NCBI GenBank assembly: GCA_031460505.1 | Contig: JAVKTT010000002.1 | Location: forward strand, 479,004 to 543,003 | DNA: 64,000 nt | Direction: 5' to 3' | Source: JAAYTL01 sp031460505 | Lineage (GTDB): Bacteria; Bacillota; Clostridia; Tissierellales; Tissierellaceae | Shown here: piece after piece, positions 41,578 through 50,219 of the stretch | Layout of the letters: every line of letters starts with the position of its first letter | Position numbering within the stretch: the first letter of the stretch is position 1 | Program-made: the position numbers and the translations under genes | The notes under the pieces: generated by a model | Database searches by the model: none | Told to the model about the DNA's origin: nothing | Seen by the model: the letters and a program-made list of their open reading frames with translations, nothing else

Positions 41578-42999
41578 TTATTTATCTAGTAAATGTTTTG
41601 CTGCAATTCCTGGATTAGTTAATGCAAATGGATCTAATATTTCATCAAGTTCTTCTTCTGTTAATAATCCTTCAGCAATAGCTAATTCTCTTACTGGTTC
41701 GCCAGTTTTGATAGCTTTCTTTGCTATTTTTGCTGCATTTTTGTATCCGACATGAGGAACTATAGCTGTGATAGTACCAACACTACCATCTACTAATGCT
41801 TTACCTCTTTCTTCATTTGCTGTAACTCCAACTATTAGATTTTCTCTAAATGTTGCAACACCGTTACCTAATGTTTCTAATGATTCATATAGATTATATA
41901 ATAATACAGGTTCAAAAACATTTAACTGTAGTTGTCCAGCTTCTGCTGCCATAGTTACTGTCATATCATTACCTATGATATTGAATGCAACTTGACTCAT
42001 AACTTCAGCTATTACTGGATTAACTTTACCTGGCATGATTGATGATCCAGCTTGCTTTTCTGGTAAGTTTATTTCAGCAAATCCACATCTTGGACCTGAA
42101 GCCATTAATCTTAAGTCATTAGACATTTTTGATAAATTTACTGCAGCTGTTTTAAGTGCTGCTGATAGTGCTACAAAACCATCTAAATTATTAGTACCAT
42201 CTACCAAGTCATCTGTCTGAACTAATCCTAAATCAACAACCTTATTAAGATTTGGAACAATTACCTTTAAGTATTCAGTATCTACGTTTATACCAGTTCC
42301 AACTGCTGAAGCACCCATATTTACTACTCTAATACCATCAAGCGCATTTTCGATTCTAGCAATATCTCTCTTAATTACAGAGCTATAAGCATGGAATTCT
42401 TGGCCTAATCTAATTGGTACAGCATCTTGTAAGTGAGTTCTACCCATTTTGATAACATGGTCGAATTCTTTTGATTTTTCAAGTAATGCATCATATAATT
42501 TTCTTAATTCTTCAAGAGTTTTATTTCCAAGTTGTAGAGCTGCTATCTTTCCTGCAGTAGGGAATGAGTCATTAGTTGATTGGCCCATATTTACATGATC
42601 ATTAGGATGTACTTTGTCATATTTTCCTAACTCGCCTCCAAGGATTTGGTTGGCTCTATTTGCAATTACTTCATTTGCGTTCATATTAGCAGATGTACCT
42701 GCTCCACCTTGGATTGGATCTACTATGAACTCTTCATGTAATTTACCTTCAATTATCTCATCACAAGCGTTTGCAATAGCATCTTTAACTTCCTCTGTCA
42801 TAATACCAGCTTCAAAATTTGATACTGCACATGCTTTTTTTACTTGAGCAAGACCTATAATTAATTCTTTATGAATTACTCTACCTGTAATAGTAAAGTT
42901 ATTAGCTCCTCTTACTGCATTAACTCCATAATAAGCATCTATCGGTACTTCTACCTCGCCTATAGAGTCACTCTCAATTCTAAATTTTAACTTGTCCAT
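41578..42999 (-). CDS. aspA: Aspartate ammonia-lyase
   Basis: A 473-residue enzyme of the fumarase/aspartase superfamily. The signature GSSIMPGKVNPV (about residues 316-327) carries the catalytic Ser. QGGAGTSANMNANEVIANRA and MGRTHLQDAVPI match aspartases; class II fumarases usually have TGSGTQSNMNVNEV and DATPL. It splits aspartate to fumarate and ammonia, feeding amino acid or C4 metabolism. It has its own promoter with an internal palindrome. Confidence 0.93.
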   Translation of the reverse strand: MDKLKFRIESDSIGEVEVPIDAYYGVNAVRGANNFTITGRVIHKELIIGLAQVKKACAVSNFEAGIMTEEVKDAIANACDEIIEGKLHEEFIVDPIQGGAGTSANMNANEVIANRANQILGGELGKYDKVHPNDHVNMGQSTNDSFPTAGKIAALQLGNKTLEELRKLYDALLEKSKEFDHVIKMGRTHLQDAVPIRLGQEFHAYSSVIKRDIARIENALDGIRVVNMGASAVGTGINVDTEYLKVIVPNLNKVVDLGLVQTDDLVDGTNNLDGFVALSAALKTAAVNLSKMSNDLRLMASGPRCGFAEINLPEKQAGSSIMPGKVNPVIAEVMSQVAFNIIGNDMTVTMAAEAGQLQLNVFEPVLLYNLYESLETLGNGVATFRENLIVGVTANEERGKALVDGSVGTITAIVPHVGYKNAAKIAKKAIKTGEPVRELAIAEGLLTEEELDEILDPFALTNPGIAAKHLLDK

Positions 43000-43085
43000 T
43001 AAAACTCCTCCTTTATGATTCTGTATATATTTAACTACTGTACTTTAAATAATTAATAGAATTGTCTAAAAATGAATCTCCAATA

Positions 43086-43116
43086 CAATAATACTCCTTA
43101 GGAGTATTATTGTCAA
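43086..43116 (-). promoter_or_regulatory. aspA promoter covered by a perfect palindrome
   Basis: On the minus strand, -35 TTGACA (43111-43116), a 17-bp spacer and -10 TATTAT (43088-43093) form a near-consensus sigma-A promoter. A 12-bp inverted repeat, CAATAATACTCC with GGAGTATTATTG (43086-43097 and 43101-43112), spans the spacer and -10, so a dimeric regulator could bind there. It lies 89 bp before the aspA start. Confidence 0.8.
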
Positions 43117-43132
43117 CCTTAATAAATATATT

Positions 43133-44164
43133 TTAGACAATCTCAGTAGACTTCCGTTTATGGATTTTATAAGGTATGATTGTTTTTCTATTTTTTATCC
43201 CTTTTTCTATTGCTTCTACTAATAGTTTTATAGATTCTGAACCCAAATCATATGCATTAATATCTACAGATGTGAATGGTGTTTGTGAATACCTAGATAA
43301 TACACTGTTGTTAAAGCTTGCAATTGCAATGTCTTCTGGTATATTTATATCAAAACTCTCAAATACCTGTATAGCACCAAATGCAACCAAATCATCTGTA
43401 ACTATTACTGCATCAGGTCTAGGTTCAAGACCTAATATTTCTCTGCCATACTTATATCCTGTTTCTTCATCAAAATCTCCAATAAAAAGATGATTATCAT
43501 TAAATTCTAGGTTACTCTCCTCAATTGCTTTTCTATAGCCTTCAATTCGCTTTTTTGTAACCATAAGACTTGGATCACCAGCTATCATGACAATATTTTT
43601 CTTGCCCATAAAAGTCAGATACATTGTTAATTCATAGGCTGCCATGAAGTTATCATTATCAACATGATTGATTCCATTATCAGTCTTGTAGGGTGATCCA
43701 ATAAGTGAAAATGGAAAATCCATTGAAACCAAGTAATTAATACTCTCATCATCAATTTTACTAGACATTAAGACTATTCCATCTACCTTAGAACCATTTA
43801 TTAGTTTTTTTATACTTGTTAGCTCATCTTCTAAACCTGTATTTGTAGATAGTAAAATGTCATATCCAGTTTTAGCTGCTGCTTTAATAATACCTCTTAA
43901 AGCTTCTGGGAAAAACGGATTCAAAAATATATCTTCAGCTCTAGTAGGCATTATGACTCCAATGTTCCCAGTTATGTTTTTTGCCAAGGACCTTGCTATG
44001 GCATTAGGATAATACCCTAGTTCATCCATATGTTTTAATACTTTTTCTTTTGTAGCTTCACTAATTTTAGGGCTGTCTGAAATTACTCTAGATACTGTTG
44101 AAGGCGATACCCCTGCTAGCTTTGCTACATCACTAATTGTAACTTGATTCTTTTTTATTATCAA
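43133..44164 (-). CDS. LacI-family transcription regulator (MalR-like)
   Basis: A 343-residue regulator. The DNA-binding domain (residues 7-60) reads TISDVAKLAGVSPSTVSRVI and DELGYYPNAIARSLA, then a periplasmic-binding-type sensor domain. The TTG at 44164 follows GAGGTGAAGAAC (6 nt); the GTG at 44173 is less likely. Last gene of the maltodextrin operon. Palindromes with a central CG at 54,087 and 54,256 are its likely operators; maltose or a derived sugar is the likely signal. Confidence 0.88.
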   Translation of the reverse strand: MIIKKNQVTISDVAKLAGVSPSTVSRVISDSPKISEATKEKVLKHMDELGYYPNAIARSLAKNITGNIGVIMPTRAEDIFLNPFFPEALRGIIKAAAKTGYDILLSTNTGLEDELTSIKKLINGSKVDGIVLMSSKIDDESINYLVSMDFPFSLIGSPYKTDNGINHVDNDNFMAAYELTMYLTFMGKKNIVMIAGDPSLMVTKKRIEGYRKAIEESNLEFNDNHLFIGDFDEETGYKYGREILGLEPRPDAVIVTDDLVAFGAIQVFESFDINIPEDIAIASFNNSVLSRYSQTPFTSVDINAYDLGSESIKLLVEAIEKGIKNRKTIIPYKIHKRKSTEIV

Positions 44165-44190
44165 GTTCTTCACCTCATTATTTATATCAC

Positions 44191-45276
44191 TTAGTTTATT
44201 CTTAAACCTGTATTGGTATCAAAAAAGTGTAATGCATCTATGTCAAATCCAAATGTATGTCTTTCTCCATCATTATATTCATAATGACCTGGTGTTGAAA
44301 TTACCAATTCATGATCATTATCTAATCTTGCATAGATTATCTTTTCTTTTCCAAGCATTTCTACTACATCAATTGTACAATCAAATTTATCTATATGGTG
44401 TCCACCACTTTCGAATCTTTCAGGGCGAATTCCAACTGATACGTCTTTGCCTTCATAAGACGCTAAATTCTTCATATCTTCTTGAGATGGTGTAATGGAT
44501 AATATTCCATCAGGAGTTGTAAATTTGCCGTCTTTAATAGTTCCTTCAATAATATTCATGGTAGGTGAACCAATGAACTTTGCAACAAATATATTAGCAG
44601 GTTTGTTATAAAACTCTTCAGGTTTGCCTGCTTGTTGGATTACACCATCATTCATAAGAACTATCAAACTAGCCATAGTCATGGCCTCTGTTTGGTCATG
44701 GGTTACATATATAGTTGTAGTGCCTAAGTTCTTGTGAAGTCGAACTAATTCTACCCTCATATGCTCTCTTAGCTTTGCATCTAAATTAGATAGTGGTTCA
44801 TCCATCAAGAATACCTTTGGCTTTCGAACCATAGCTCTACCTAATGCTACCCTTTGTCTTTGACCTCCTGATATATCTGAAGGCTTGGAATACAAATAAT
44901 CCGTTATTTGTAAGGATTCTGCTGCCTCCCTAACTCTTTCATCAATTACCTGTTTTCTCTCTTTTCTCATAGCAAGTGAAAAGGCCATATTATCGTAAAC
45001 TGTCATATGTGGATATAATGCATATGATTGAAATACCATTGCAATATCTCTATCCTTTGGTGGGACTGTATTTATTCTACGCCCATCAAATAATATATCT
45101 CCTTCTGTAACAGAGTTAAGCCCTGCTATCATTCTCAGCAAAGTAGTCTTGCCACAACCTGATGGTCCTAGTATAACACAAAAATCTTGATCTTCTATTT
45201 CTAAATTTATATTTCTAATGGTAAACTCTTCTCTTCCTTCATACTTTTTACCAACATTATTTAAAGTTACCTTCAT
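44191..45276 (-). CDS. Sugar ABC transporter ATPase (MsmK/UgpC type)
   Basis: A 361-residue ATPase. Walker A is GPSGCGKTTLLR (about residues 36-47), the signature SGGQRQRVALGRAMVR, Walker B KVFLMDEPLSNLDAKL, and the switch His in IYVTHDQTEAM. The C-terminal MOP-like regulatory domain (about 240-361) is present. It would energise the MalFG permease of this operon. The ATG follows GGGGGAGGATAGTT. Confidence 0.94.
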   Translation of the reverse strand: MKVTLNNVGKKYEGREEFTIRNINLEIEDQDFCVILGPSGCGKTTLLRMIAGLNSVTEGDILFDGRRINTVPPKDRDIAMVFQSYALYPHMTVYDNMAFSLAMRKERKQVIDERVREAAESLQITDYLYSKPSDISGGQRQRVALGRAMVRKPKVFLMDEPLSNLDAKLREHMRVELVRLHKNLGTTTIYVTHDQTEAMTMASLIVLMNDGVIQQAGKPEEFYNKPANIFVAKFIGSPTMNIIEGTIKDGKFTTPDGILSITPSQEDMKNLASYEGKDVSVGIRPERFESGGHHIDKFDCTIDVVEMLGKEKIIYARLDNDHELVISTPGHYEYNDGERHTFGFDIDALHFFDTNTGLRIN

Positions 45277-45294
45277 AACTATCCTCCCCCTATT

Positions 45295-46197
45295 CTATCC
45301 TTTTACAGCACCTTGAGCTAATCCTGATACTAACTGCTTTCTTAATGATATAAATAATATAACTATAGGTATAGCTGTCAGTAGACCTCCTGCTGCAAAG
45401 GCTGGCTGATTGATTGTTCTAAAGTCATTGATTAGTGTAAATAACCCTGCAGCTAATGTATAGGATTGTGGGCTTGTCAACAATACCCTAGGTAATAGAT
45501 AATCCATAAAAGGTCCAATAAATGACCACAATGCTATAATTGCAAGCATCGGTCTAGCTACTGGCATGATAATCAGTCTATATATCTGGAAATTACTACA
45601 CCCGTCTATCTTAGCAGCATCATCAAGCTCTGGAGATATGGAATCTATATATCCTTTCAGTATGAAGGTATTAGAAGCGATGCCTCCCCCTGCGTAAATT
45701 AATATAAGCATCATCTGTCTTGAAAACATTGGTATAACATCTGATACAATAGAGTGTATTGTAAAATATGCTGTGATACCAGCAAAAGAAGGTATTGTCT
45801 GTATTAACATTATTGCCATTAAAGATGCTTTTCTACCCTTGAATCTATATCTTGAATATGCATATCCTGTAAAAGATACTATTATCAAAGTCAGTATCGC
45901 TGTGGATATTGCTATAAAAATAGTATTTTTAACCCATGTTAAATATAGGGTCTCATTAAAAAGATATTCAAAATGTTTTAAAGAAAACTCGAATTTATCA
46001 TTTAGTCTTAAGTATTTTCCTTGAACTCCATTAAATGCAGATATAATCATCTGATATAGTGGCCAGATAATTACTATCGACCAAGCTATTAAGGCAGCAT
46101 AAGTTAACCCAAGATTGATTTTACCTACAAAGTTTAAAGGCTGCTTATCAGAAAGGTATAGATTTTCTTTATTTTTTCTTTTAAATATCTTTATCAT
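45295..46197 (-). CDS. Sugar ABC transporter permease (MalG-like)
   Basis: A 300-residue permease with six TMs. The EAA loop reads LDDAAKIDGCSNFQIYRLII, the ATPase contact site. Its ATG overlaps the malF stop (ATGA). The C-terminus ends ISLRKQLVSGLAQGAVKG, typical of MalG. With the partner it imports maltodextrin. Confidence 0.93.
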   Translation of the reverse strand: MIKIFKRKNKENLYLSDKQPLNFVGKINLGLTYAALIAWSIVIIWPLYQMIISAFNGVQGKYLRLNDKFEFSLKHFEYLFNETLYLTWVKNTIFIAISTAILTLIIVSFTGYAYSRYRFKGRKASLMAIMLIQTIPSFAGITAYFTIHSIVSDVIPMFSRQMMLILIYAGGGIASNTFILKGYIDSISPELDDAAKIDGCSNFQIYRLIIMPVARPMLAIIALWSFIGPFMDYLLPRVLLTSPQSYTLAAGLFTLINDFRTINQPAFAAGGLLTAIPIVILFISLRKQLVSGLAQGAVKG

Positions 46198-48278
46198 AAT
46201 CTTTCCTCCTTAAAAGCCTTAGAGTTTTTGTAGCCAATGAATGCAAAGAACATTAGCCCTAATGAAATCAATGTAGTAATAGCCGCTCCAATTGCTTGAT
46301 ATTGATTATCCATAGTCAATTTATAAATATATGAAATCAATAAATCTGATGTACCAGCTAAATTCCCATATTTTGTAGGGTTGAAAGGTCCACCGCCATT
46401 GAACAAAAATATTATTGAGAAGTTATTAAAGTTAAATGTATATTGACCTACTAATAATGGGGCTGTTTGAAATAATACAATTGGCAAAGTAATATGACGT
46501 ATCTTTTGCCAACCAGTTGCACCATCTATGTCAGCAGCTTCATATAAATCATTTGGTATAGCTTGTAGCACCCCAGTTGATAATAAGAAAATATATGAAC
46601 TTCCTAACCAACCTTGTAGTAATATCAATACTATTCTCGTCAATGTAGGGTCTGATTTTACTTCTATTAATTTCCCAGTTAGATTAGACACAATCTCTGT
46701 CAATGCACCCGTCGGAGAGAACATAATACTAAAGAACATTATTGATATAAAGGCTGGCACTGCCCAAGGTAATATAAATATACTCCTAAAGAAAGTCTTA
46801 CCTTTTACCCTTTCATTATTTGCGAGTATTGCTAAAACAAACCCTATTACAATTGCTAATGTTGTAGCAGCTATTGTCCATATAATAGTCCAAAATAGTA
46901 TAAGCCAGAACACTTCACCAGCTAATCCTCTACCAAGTGCTATAAGTTTATAATTCTCTAGCCCAGCCCACGGAAACTTTGATTGATGTTTAGGGTCCAT
47001 TCCAGTAAATGAAAGTAAAACAGCTGTGGTAATCGGAACTAATACTGTAAATATAATAACGAATAGCGCAGGCGACGATACAATGTATGGGAATCCTTCG
47101 TCTTTAACTCTTTTATATGATTCAAACCAGTTATTAGATCGAATACCTTTTATTCGTTTTTTCTCTACTGTATTTACATCTCTAAAAGATACATACATTA
47201 ACACTAGTCCAATAACAACTAAGAATATGGCTAATATTCCCTCTATCATAAATATTAATGATTTGTCTATTCGTTTGCCACCTTCTGCCAATGTTATCAA
47301 ACCAGCTATACCATTACCTTGGTAATTTCCATACCCTAATGCATATGGAATTGCTATTAAATAGACAAATAATGTTATTAGAAAGAAACATAATCCTTTT
47401 ATATATTGCTTATTTAAAATCTGACCTAATCCAGGAACTAAAAATGTTAAATAGGAAATGAAAGGTACGGTTTTGTTGGTTTCAACAGGTACTTTTCTTT
47501 TAACATCTGAAATATCTGACCTTAAAATCCATTTTTTTTGCTTAAGTCCAGATTTGACCTCATGTTTTTTTGATTTAATATTTTCTCTATTGGCTTTTTC
47601 TACTGAATCAAAGGATTTTAATTTAACTGCTTGATTATATTTCTTCTTCAATACTGTAATTTCATTTTTTTCTGCCTTTTTAGAGATGCTACCATTTTGT
47701 CTCATCTCTTTAATTCTTGAAATTTCCTTATTTAAGACTTCTTTTAGTTCTTCTTTAAATTTCTTTATCTCAATATTTATTTTGTTTTCATTGTTTTTAT
47801 CAATACTATTTCTTTCTTCCTCAAGTTTGTTTACTTCTCTTTCTCCATTTTTAAGGAATTCAATAATGGACGGTAATTGTTCAACAGCCAATTTACTGCT
47901 TTCATATTCTAACTGTGCATCATAAGTTAATCCAACATAATTGTAATAAAAGTTTAGTTTTTTCTCTGCTTCAAATAACTCAAGTTTTATATCTTTCATT
48001 CTCTTTGAAAGGGTGTTATCTAAAGATTTAGCGTGAGTTGATTTTTCATCAACCAACTTTTTTAGAAAATCCTTTTCTTTATCTTTATAGTTTTTTAGCT
48101 CAATAATATATGGATGTTTATCTTTATTTTTCTTGTGATTTCTAATTTTGCCTCTTATTTCATCTTTGTTTTCACTTTCTTTTAGTCTAGAAGAAAGTCT
48201 TGCTAATTCTAAAAGATACTGATTTTTTCTTTCATATTCGTTGCCTATTTCGTCGTATAAGAATTCTTTATATTTCAA
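46194..48278 (-). CDS. MalF-like permease with long coiled-coil N-terminus
   Basis: A 694-residue permease. Residues 1-265 are a highly charged coiled coil (NEYERKNQYLLELARLSSRL, KLEEERNSIDKNNENK) not usual in MalF proteins. TMs begin near residue 270 (a TM2-like LVPGLGQILNKQYIKGL segment), then about residue 395 (SPALFVIIFTVLVPITTAVL), and the rest has the usual MalF pattern with EAA loop YEAADIDGATGWQKIRHITL. It begins with TTG after GGGGTGACTTTAA. The function is sugar import; the role of the N-terminus is unknown, perhaps sensing or anchoring. Confidence 0.9.
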   Translation of the reverse strand: MKYKEFLYDEIGNEYERKNQYLLELARLSSRLKESENKDEIRGKIRNHKKNKDKHPYIIELKNYKDKEKDFLKKLVDEKSTHAKSLDNTLSKRMKDIKLELFEAEKKLNFYYNYVGLTYDAQLEYESSKLAVEQLPSIIEFLKNGEREVNKLEEERNSIDKNNENKINIEIKKFKEELKEVLNKEISRIKEMRQNGSISKKAEKNEITVLKKKYNQAVKLKSFDSVEKANRENIKSKKHEVKSGLKQKKWILRSDISDVKRKVPVETNKTVPFISYLTFLVPGLGQILNKQYIKGLCFFLITLFVYLIAIPYALGYGNYQGNGIAGLITLAEGGKRIDKSLIFMIEGILAIFLVVIGLVLMYVSFRDVNTVEKKRIKGIRSNNWFESYKRVKDEGFPYIVSSPALFVIIFTVLVPITTAVLLSFTGMDPKHQSKFPWAGLENYKLIALGRGLAGEVFWLILFWTIIWTIAATTLAIVIGFVLAILANNERVKGKTFFRSIFILPWAVPAFISIMFFSIMFSPTGALTEIVSNLTGKLIEVKSDPTLTRIVLILLQGWLGSSYIFLLSTGVLQAIPNDLYEAADIDGATGWQKIRHITLPIVLFQTAPLLVGQYTFNFNNFSIIFLFNGGGPFNPTKYGNLAGTSDLLISYIYKLTMDNQYQAIGAAITTLISLGLMFFAFIGYKNSKAFKEERL

Positions 48279-48292
48279 TTAAAGTCACCCCT

Positions 48293-48745
48293 TTACTTTG
48301 ACTTATCTATTACACTATTTAATGAAAAAATAATTAAGATTAAACTAATATAAACTATGATGTTTATGTAAAAAAAGATGGAACCAATGTTAAAACCTAC
48401 TAATTCATAACCTAATCCACCTAATAAAAGTACTGACCAAATAAATATAAACATTCTATTGATCCCAATACGCGTATATGCAAAATATGAATAAAGACTT
48501 AAAGCCATTGGTATGACAATTTTAATAAACATAGTACTTAAAATAACAACTAGGTATGAGTTAAATGCTTGGTTAAGATCTATCTCATTATCAATTATAA
48601 TATTATTAATATAAATCCAATTTTCAAAAAAACTTACATCTTTAGCCCTAAACATGGATTCTAAGGATATAGATAATATGAGAATACTCGTGAATATTAA
48701 CATTAGATAAAATTTTGTCTTTGGTATTCTTTTGTTTGATAACAT
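48293..48745 (-). CDS. Small four-TM membrane protein in maltodextrin operon
   Basis: A 150-residue membrane protein with four hydrophobic segments (about residues 15-35, 60-82, 90-110 and 118-140). The start at 48745 follows GAGGTG. It lies between the binding protein and malF genes, in the same operon. No family recognised; it may be a transporter accessory. Confidence 0.65.
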   Translation of the reverse strand: MLSNKRIPKTKFYLMLIFTSILILSISLESMFRAKDVSFFENWIYINNIIIDNEIDLNQAFNSYLVVILSTMFIKIVIPMALSLYSYFAYTRIGINRMFIFIWSVLLLGGLGYELVGFNIGSIFFYINIIVYISLILIIFSLNSVIDKSK

Positions 48746-48767
48746 CTTGCACCTCAATATTTAAAAG

Positions 48768-48800
48768 AAAGAGAAGAAAGGATTAAACTTTCTTCTCTTT
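48768..48800 (-). terminator. Hairpin after the maltodextrin-binding protein gene
   Basis: AAAGAGAAGAAAG (48768-48780) pairs with CTTTCTTCTCTTT (48788-48800). It lies between the binding protein gene and the rest of the operon and probably stabilises or partly ends the upstream transcript, raising binding-protein levels. Confidence 0.7.
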
Positions 48801-48808
48801 AAATTTTA

Positions 48809-50155
48809 TTAGTAATTAGCCATCATAGCATTGAAGGACGCTTGAAGTTCTTGGTATGCTGCTTCTGGAGTACCAGGATTTACAGAGTTCCAAGAAAGTA
48901 TAGCATTTTTCCAAGTATCCCATACTTGACCCCACTCAGTAAATAGTGGACGTGCAGGAGCATCTTCATAGGATTCAAGTACTGCTTCAATTACTGCTTT
49001 ATCAACATCTGGAAGGTTTGAATTTAAATAATCCTGTGCTGTAACATTTTCTAATATTTTACCTGTTGCTTTAAAGAAATCTACAGCATATTCAGGGTTA
49101 ACTATTTCTTCGATCATTGCTTGAGCAAGTAACATTTTTTCATCATTACCTTCAACTCTTGCATTTACAGCTAGTCCCCAACCACCCTTCCAGTGGGATA
49201 ATGGATGACCATTTAAAGTAATTTGACCTATTGGTAAAATTACTAAATCTTCACCATTGCTTGCTAGATCAGATAAACTGCCTGTTGACCATGGTCCTTC
49301 TATTCTAACAGCTGTCTTTCCACCTGTTTCAAATTGACCATCCATATAACCCCATGCTGCATCAGCATCAAACAAAGGAGTTCCAGCATTTTTATGAGCC
49401 TTCCAATAATTAAATAAACCTTCAATTACATCTTTTTGTGCTGGTTCAAGGTCTGCATAATCTTTAGTCATATCTGAGAATAAATTACCAGAAGCATCTT
49501 TACCTAATAATTCTATTTCACCTGCGTTTGCAGTTGATACACCAAACCATGCATCAAATACAGGTATCAATACATTTTCAAAATCCACTTCGTTCATTTC
49601 AATTGGTTGTGTTATATCTATTCCATTTGCTTCTGCATTGCTTGCATTAACAAAGCCAATTAGTGTTTCAATATTCATTGGGAATGCTAAATATTCTCCA
49701 TCTATTGCAAAGTTTCCACCTAAACCTGCATCATAATCTGCAAATCCACCTAGGTTTGCAGCCATAGCTTTTGCATCGATCGCTGATAGAGCTTCATTTT
49801 GTGATAAGCCATATATTCTATCTGCTGGTATTGCAAATACGTCAGCTACGTCTTCATTTGTAACATCAGTTTGATCTAATACATCCAAGTGATCAAATGA
49901 ACCAATTTCAATAAATTCAATAGTAGCTTCAGGATGAGCTTCTTTTACTCTAGCTGCTGCTGCTTCATAGTACTCTCTCCAACTTGATTCTACTTGTACT
50001 GATATTGTTTCTTTAATACCTTCATCAACTATAGGAGTTTCTTCGTTTTGTCCACTAGTTGGTGGCGTTTCTGCGTCATCATTCTTAGGAGCACAAGCAA
50101 CCACTGTACCTAACAACAATACAAATACTAGTAATAAACTTATTCTTCTTTTCAT
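48809..50155 (-). CDS. Maltodextrin-binding lipoprotein (MalE-like)
   Basis: A 448-residue binding protein with a lipoprotein signal (LLLGTVVACAPK, lipid-linked Cys21), an acidic linker, and two-lobed fold. It has the pattern of solute-binding proteins of the maltose group (KTAVRIEGPWSTGSLSDL, PLSHWKGGWGLAVNARVEGN). It would capture maltodextrin outside the membrane and deliver it to MalFG. The gene lies between the phosphorylase and permease genes. Confidence 0.9.
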   Translation of the reverse strand: MKRRISLLLVFVLLLGTVVACAPKNDDAETPPTSGQNEETPIVDEGIKETISVQVESSWREYYEAAAARVKEAHPEATIEFIEIGSFDHLDVLDQTDVTNEDVADVFAIPADRIYGLSQNEALSAIDAKAMAANLGGFADYDAGLGGNFAIDGEYLAFPMNIETLIGFVNASNAEANGIDITQPIEMNEVDFENVLIPVFDAWFGVSTANAGEIELLGKDASGNLFSDMTKDYADLEPAQKDVIEGLFNYWKAHKNAGTPLFDADAAWGYMDGQFETGGKTAVRIEGPWSTGSLSDLASNGEDLVILPIGQITLNGHPLSHWKGGWGLAVNARVEGNDEKMLLAQAMIEEIVNPEYAVDFFKATGKILENVTAQDYLNSNLPDVDKAVIEAVLESYEDAPARPLFTEWGQVWDTWKNAILSWNSVNPGTPEAAYQELQASFNAMMANY

Positions 50156-50219
50156 TTAAATCCCCCTCTTTAATTTTGTTACAATATATATGAATTTTTA
50201 AATATTGAAACCTAATTAA

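Noticed and set aside
43086..43112. Terminator of the lacI operon
   Set aside because: The hairpin has no T tract after it, and it is overlapped by a near-consensus promoter, so an operator is more likely.
46528..46953. Plus-strand frame of 141 codons
   Set aside because: Antisense of the MalF gene; no start signal and no recognisable domain.
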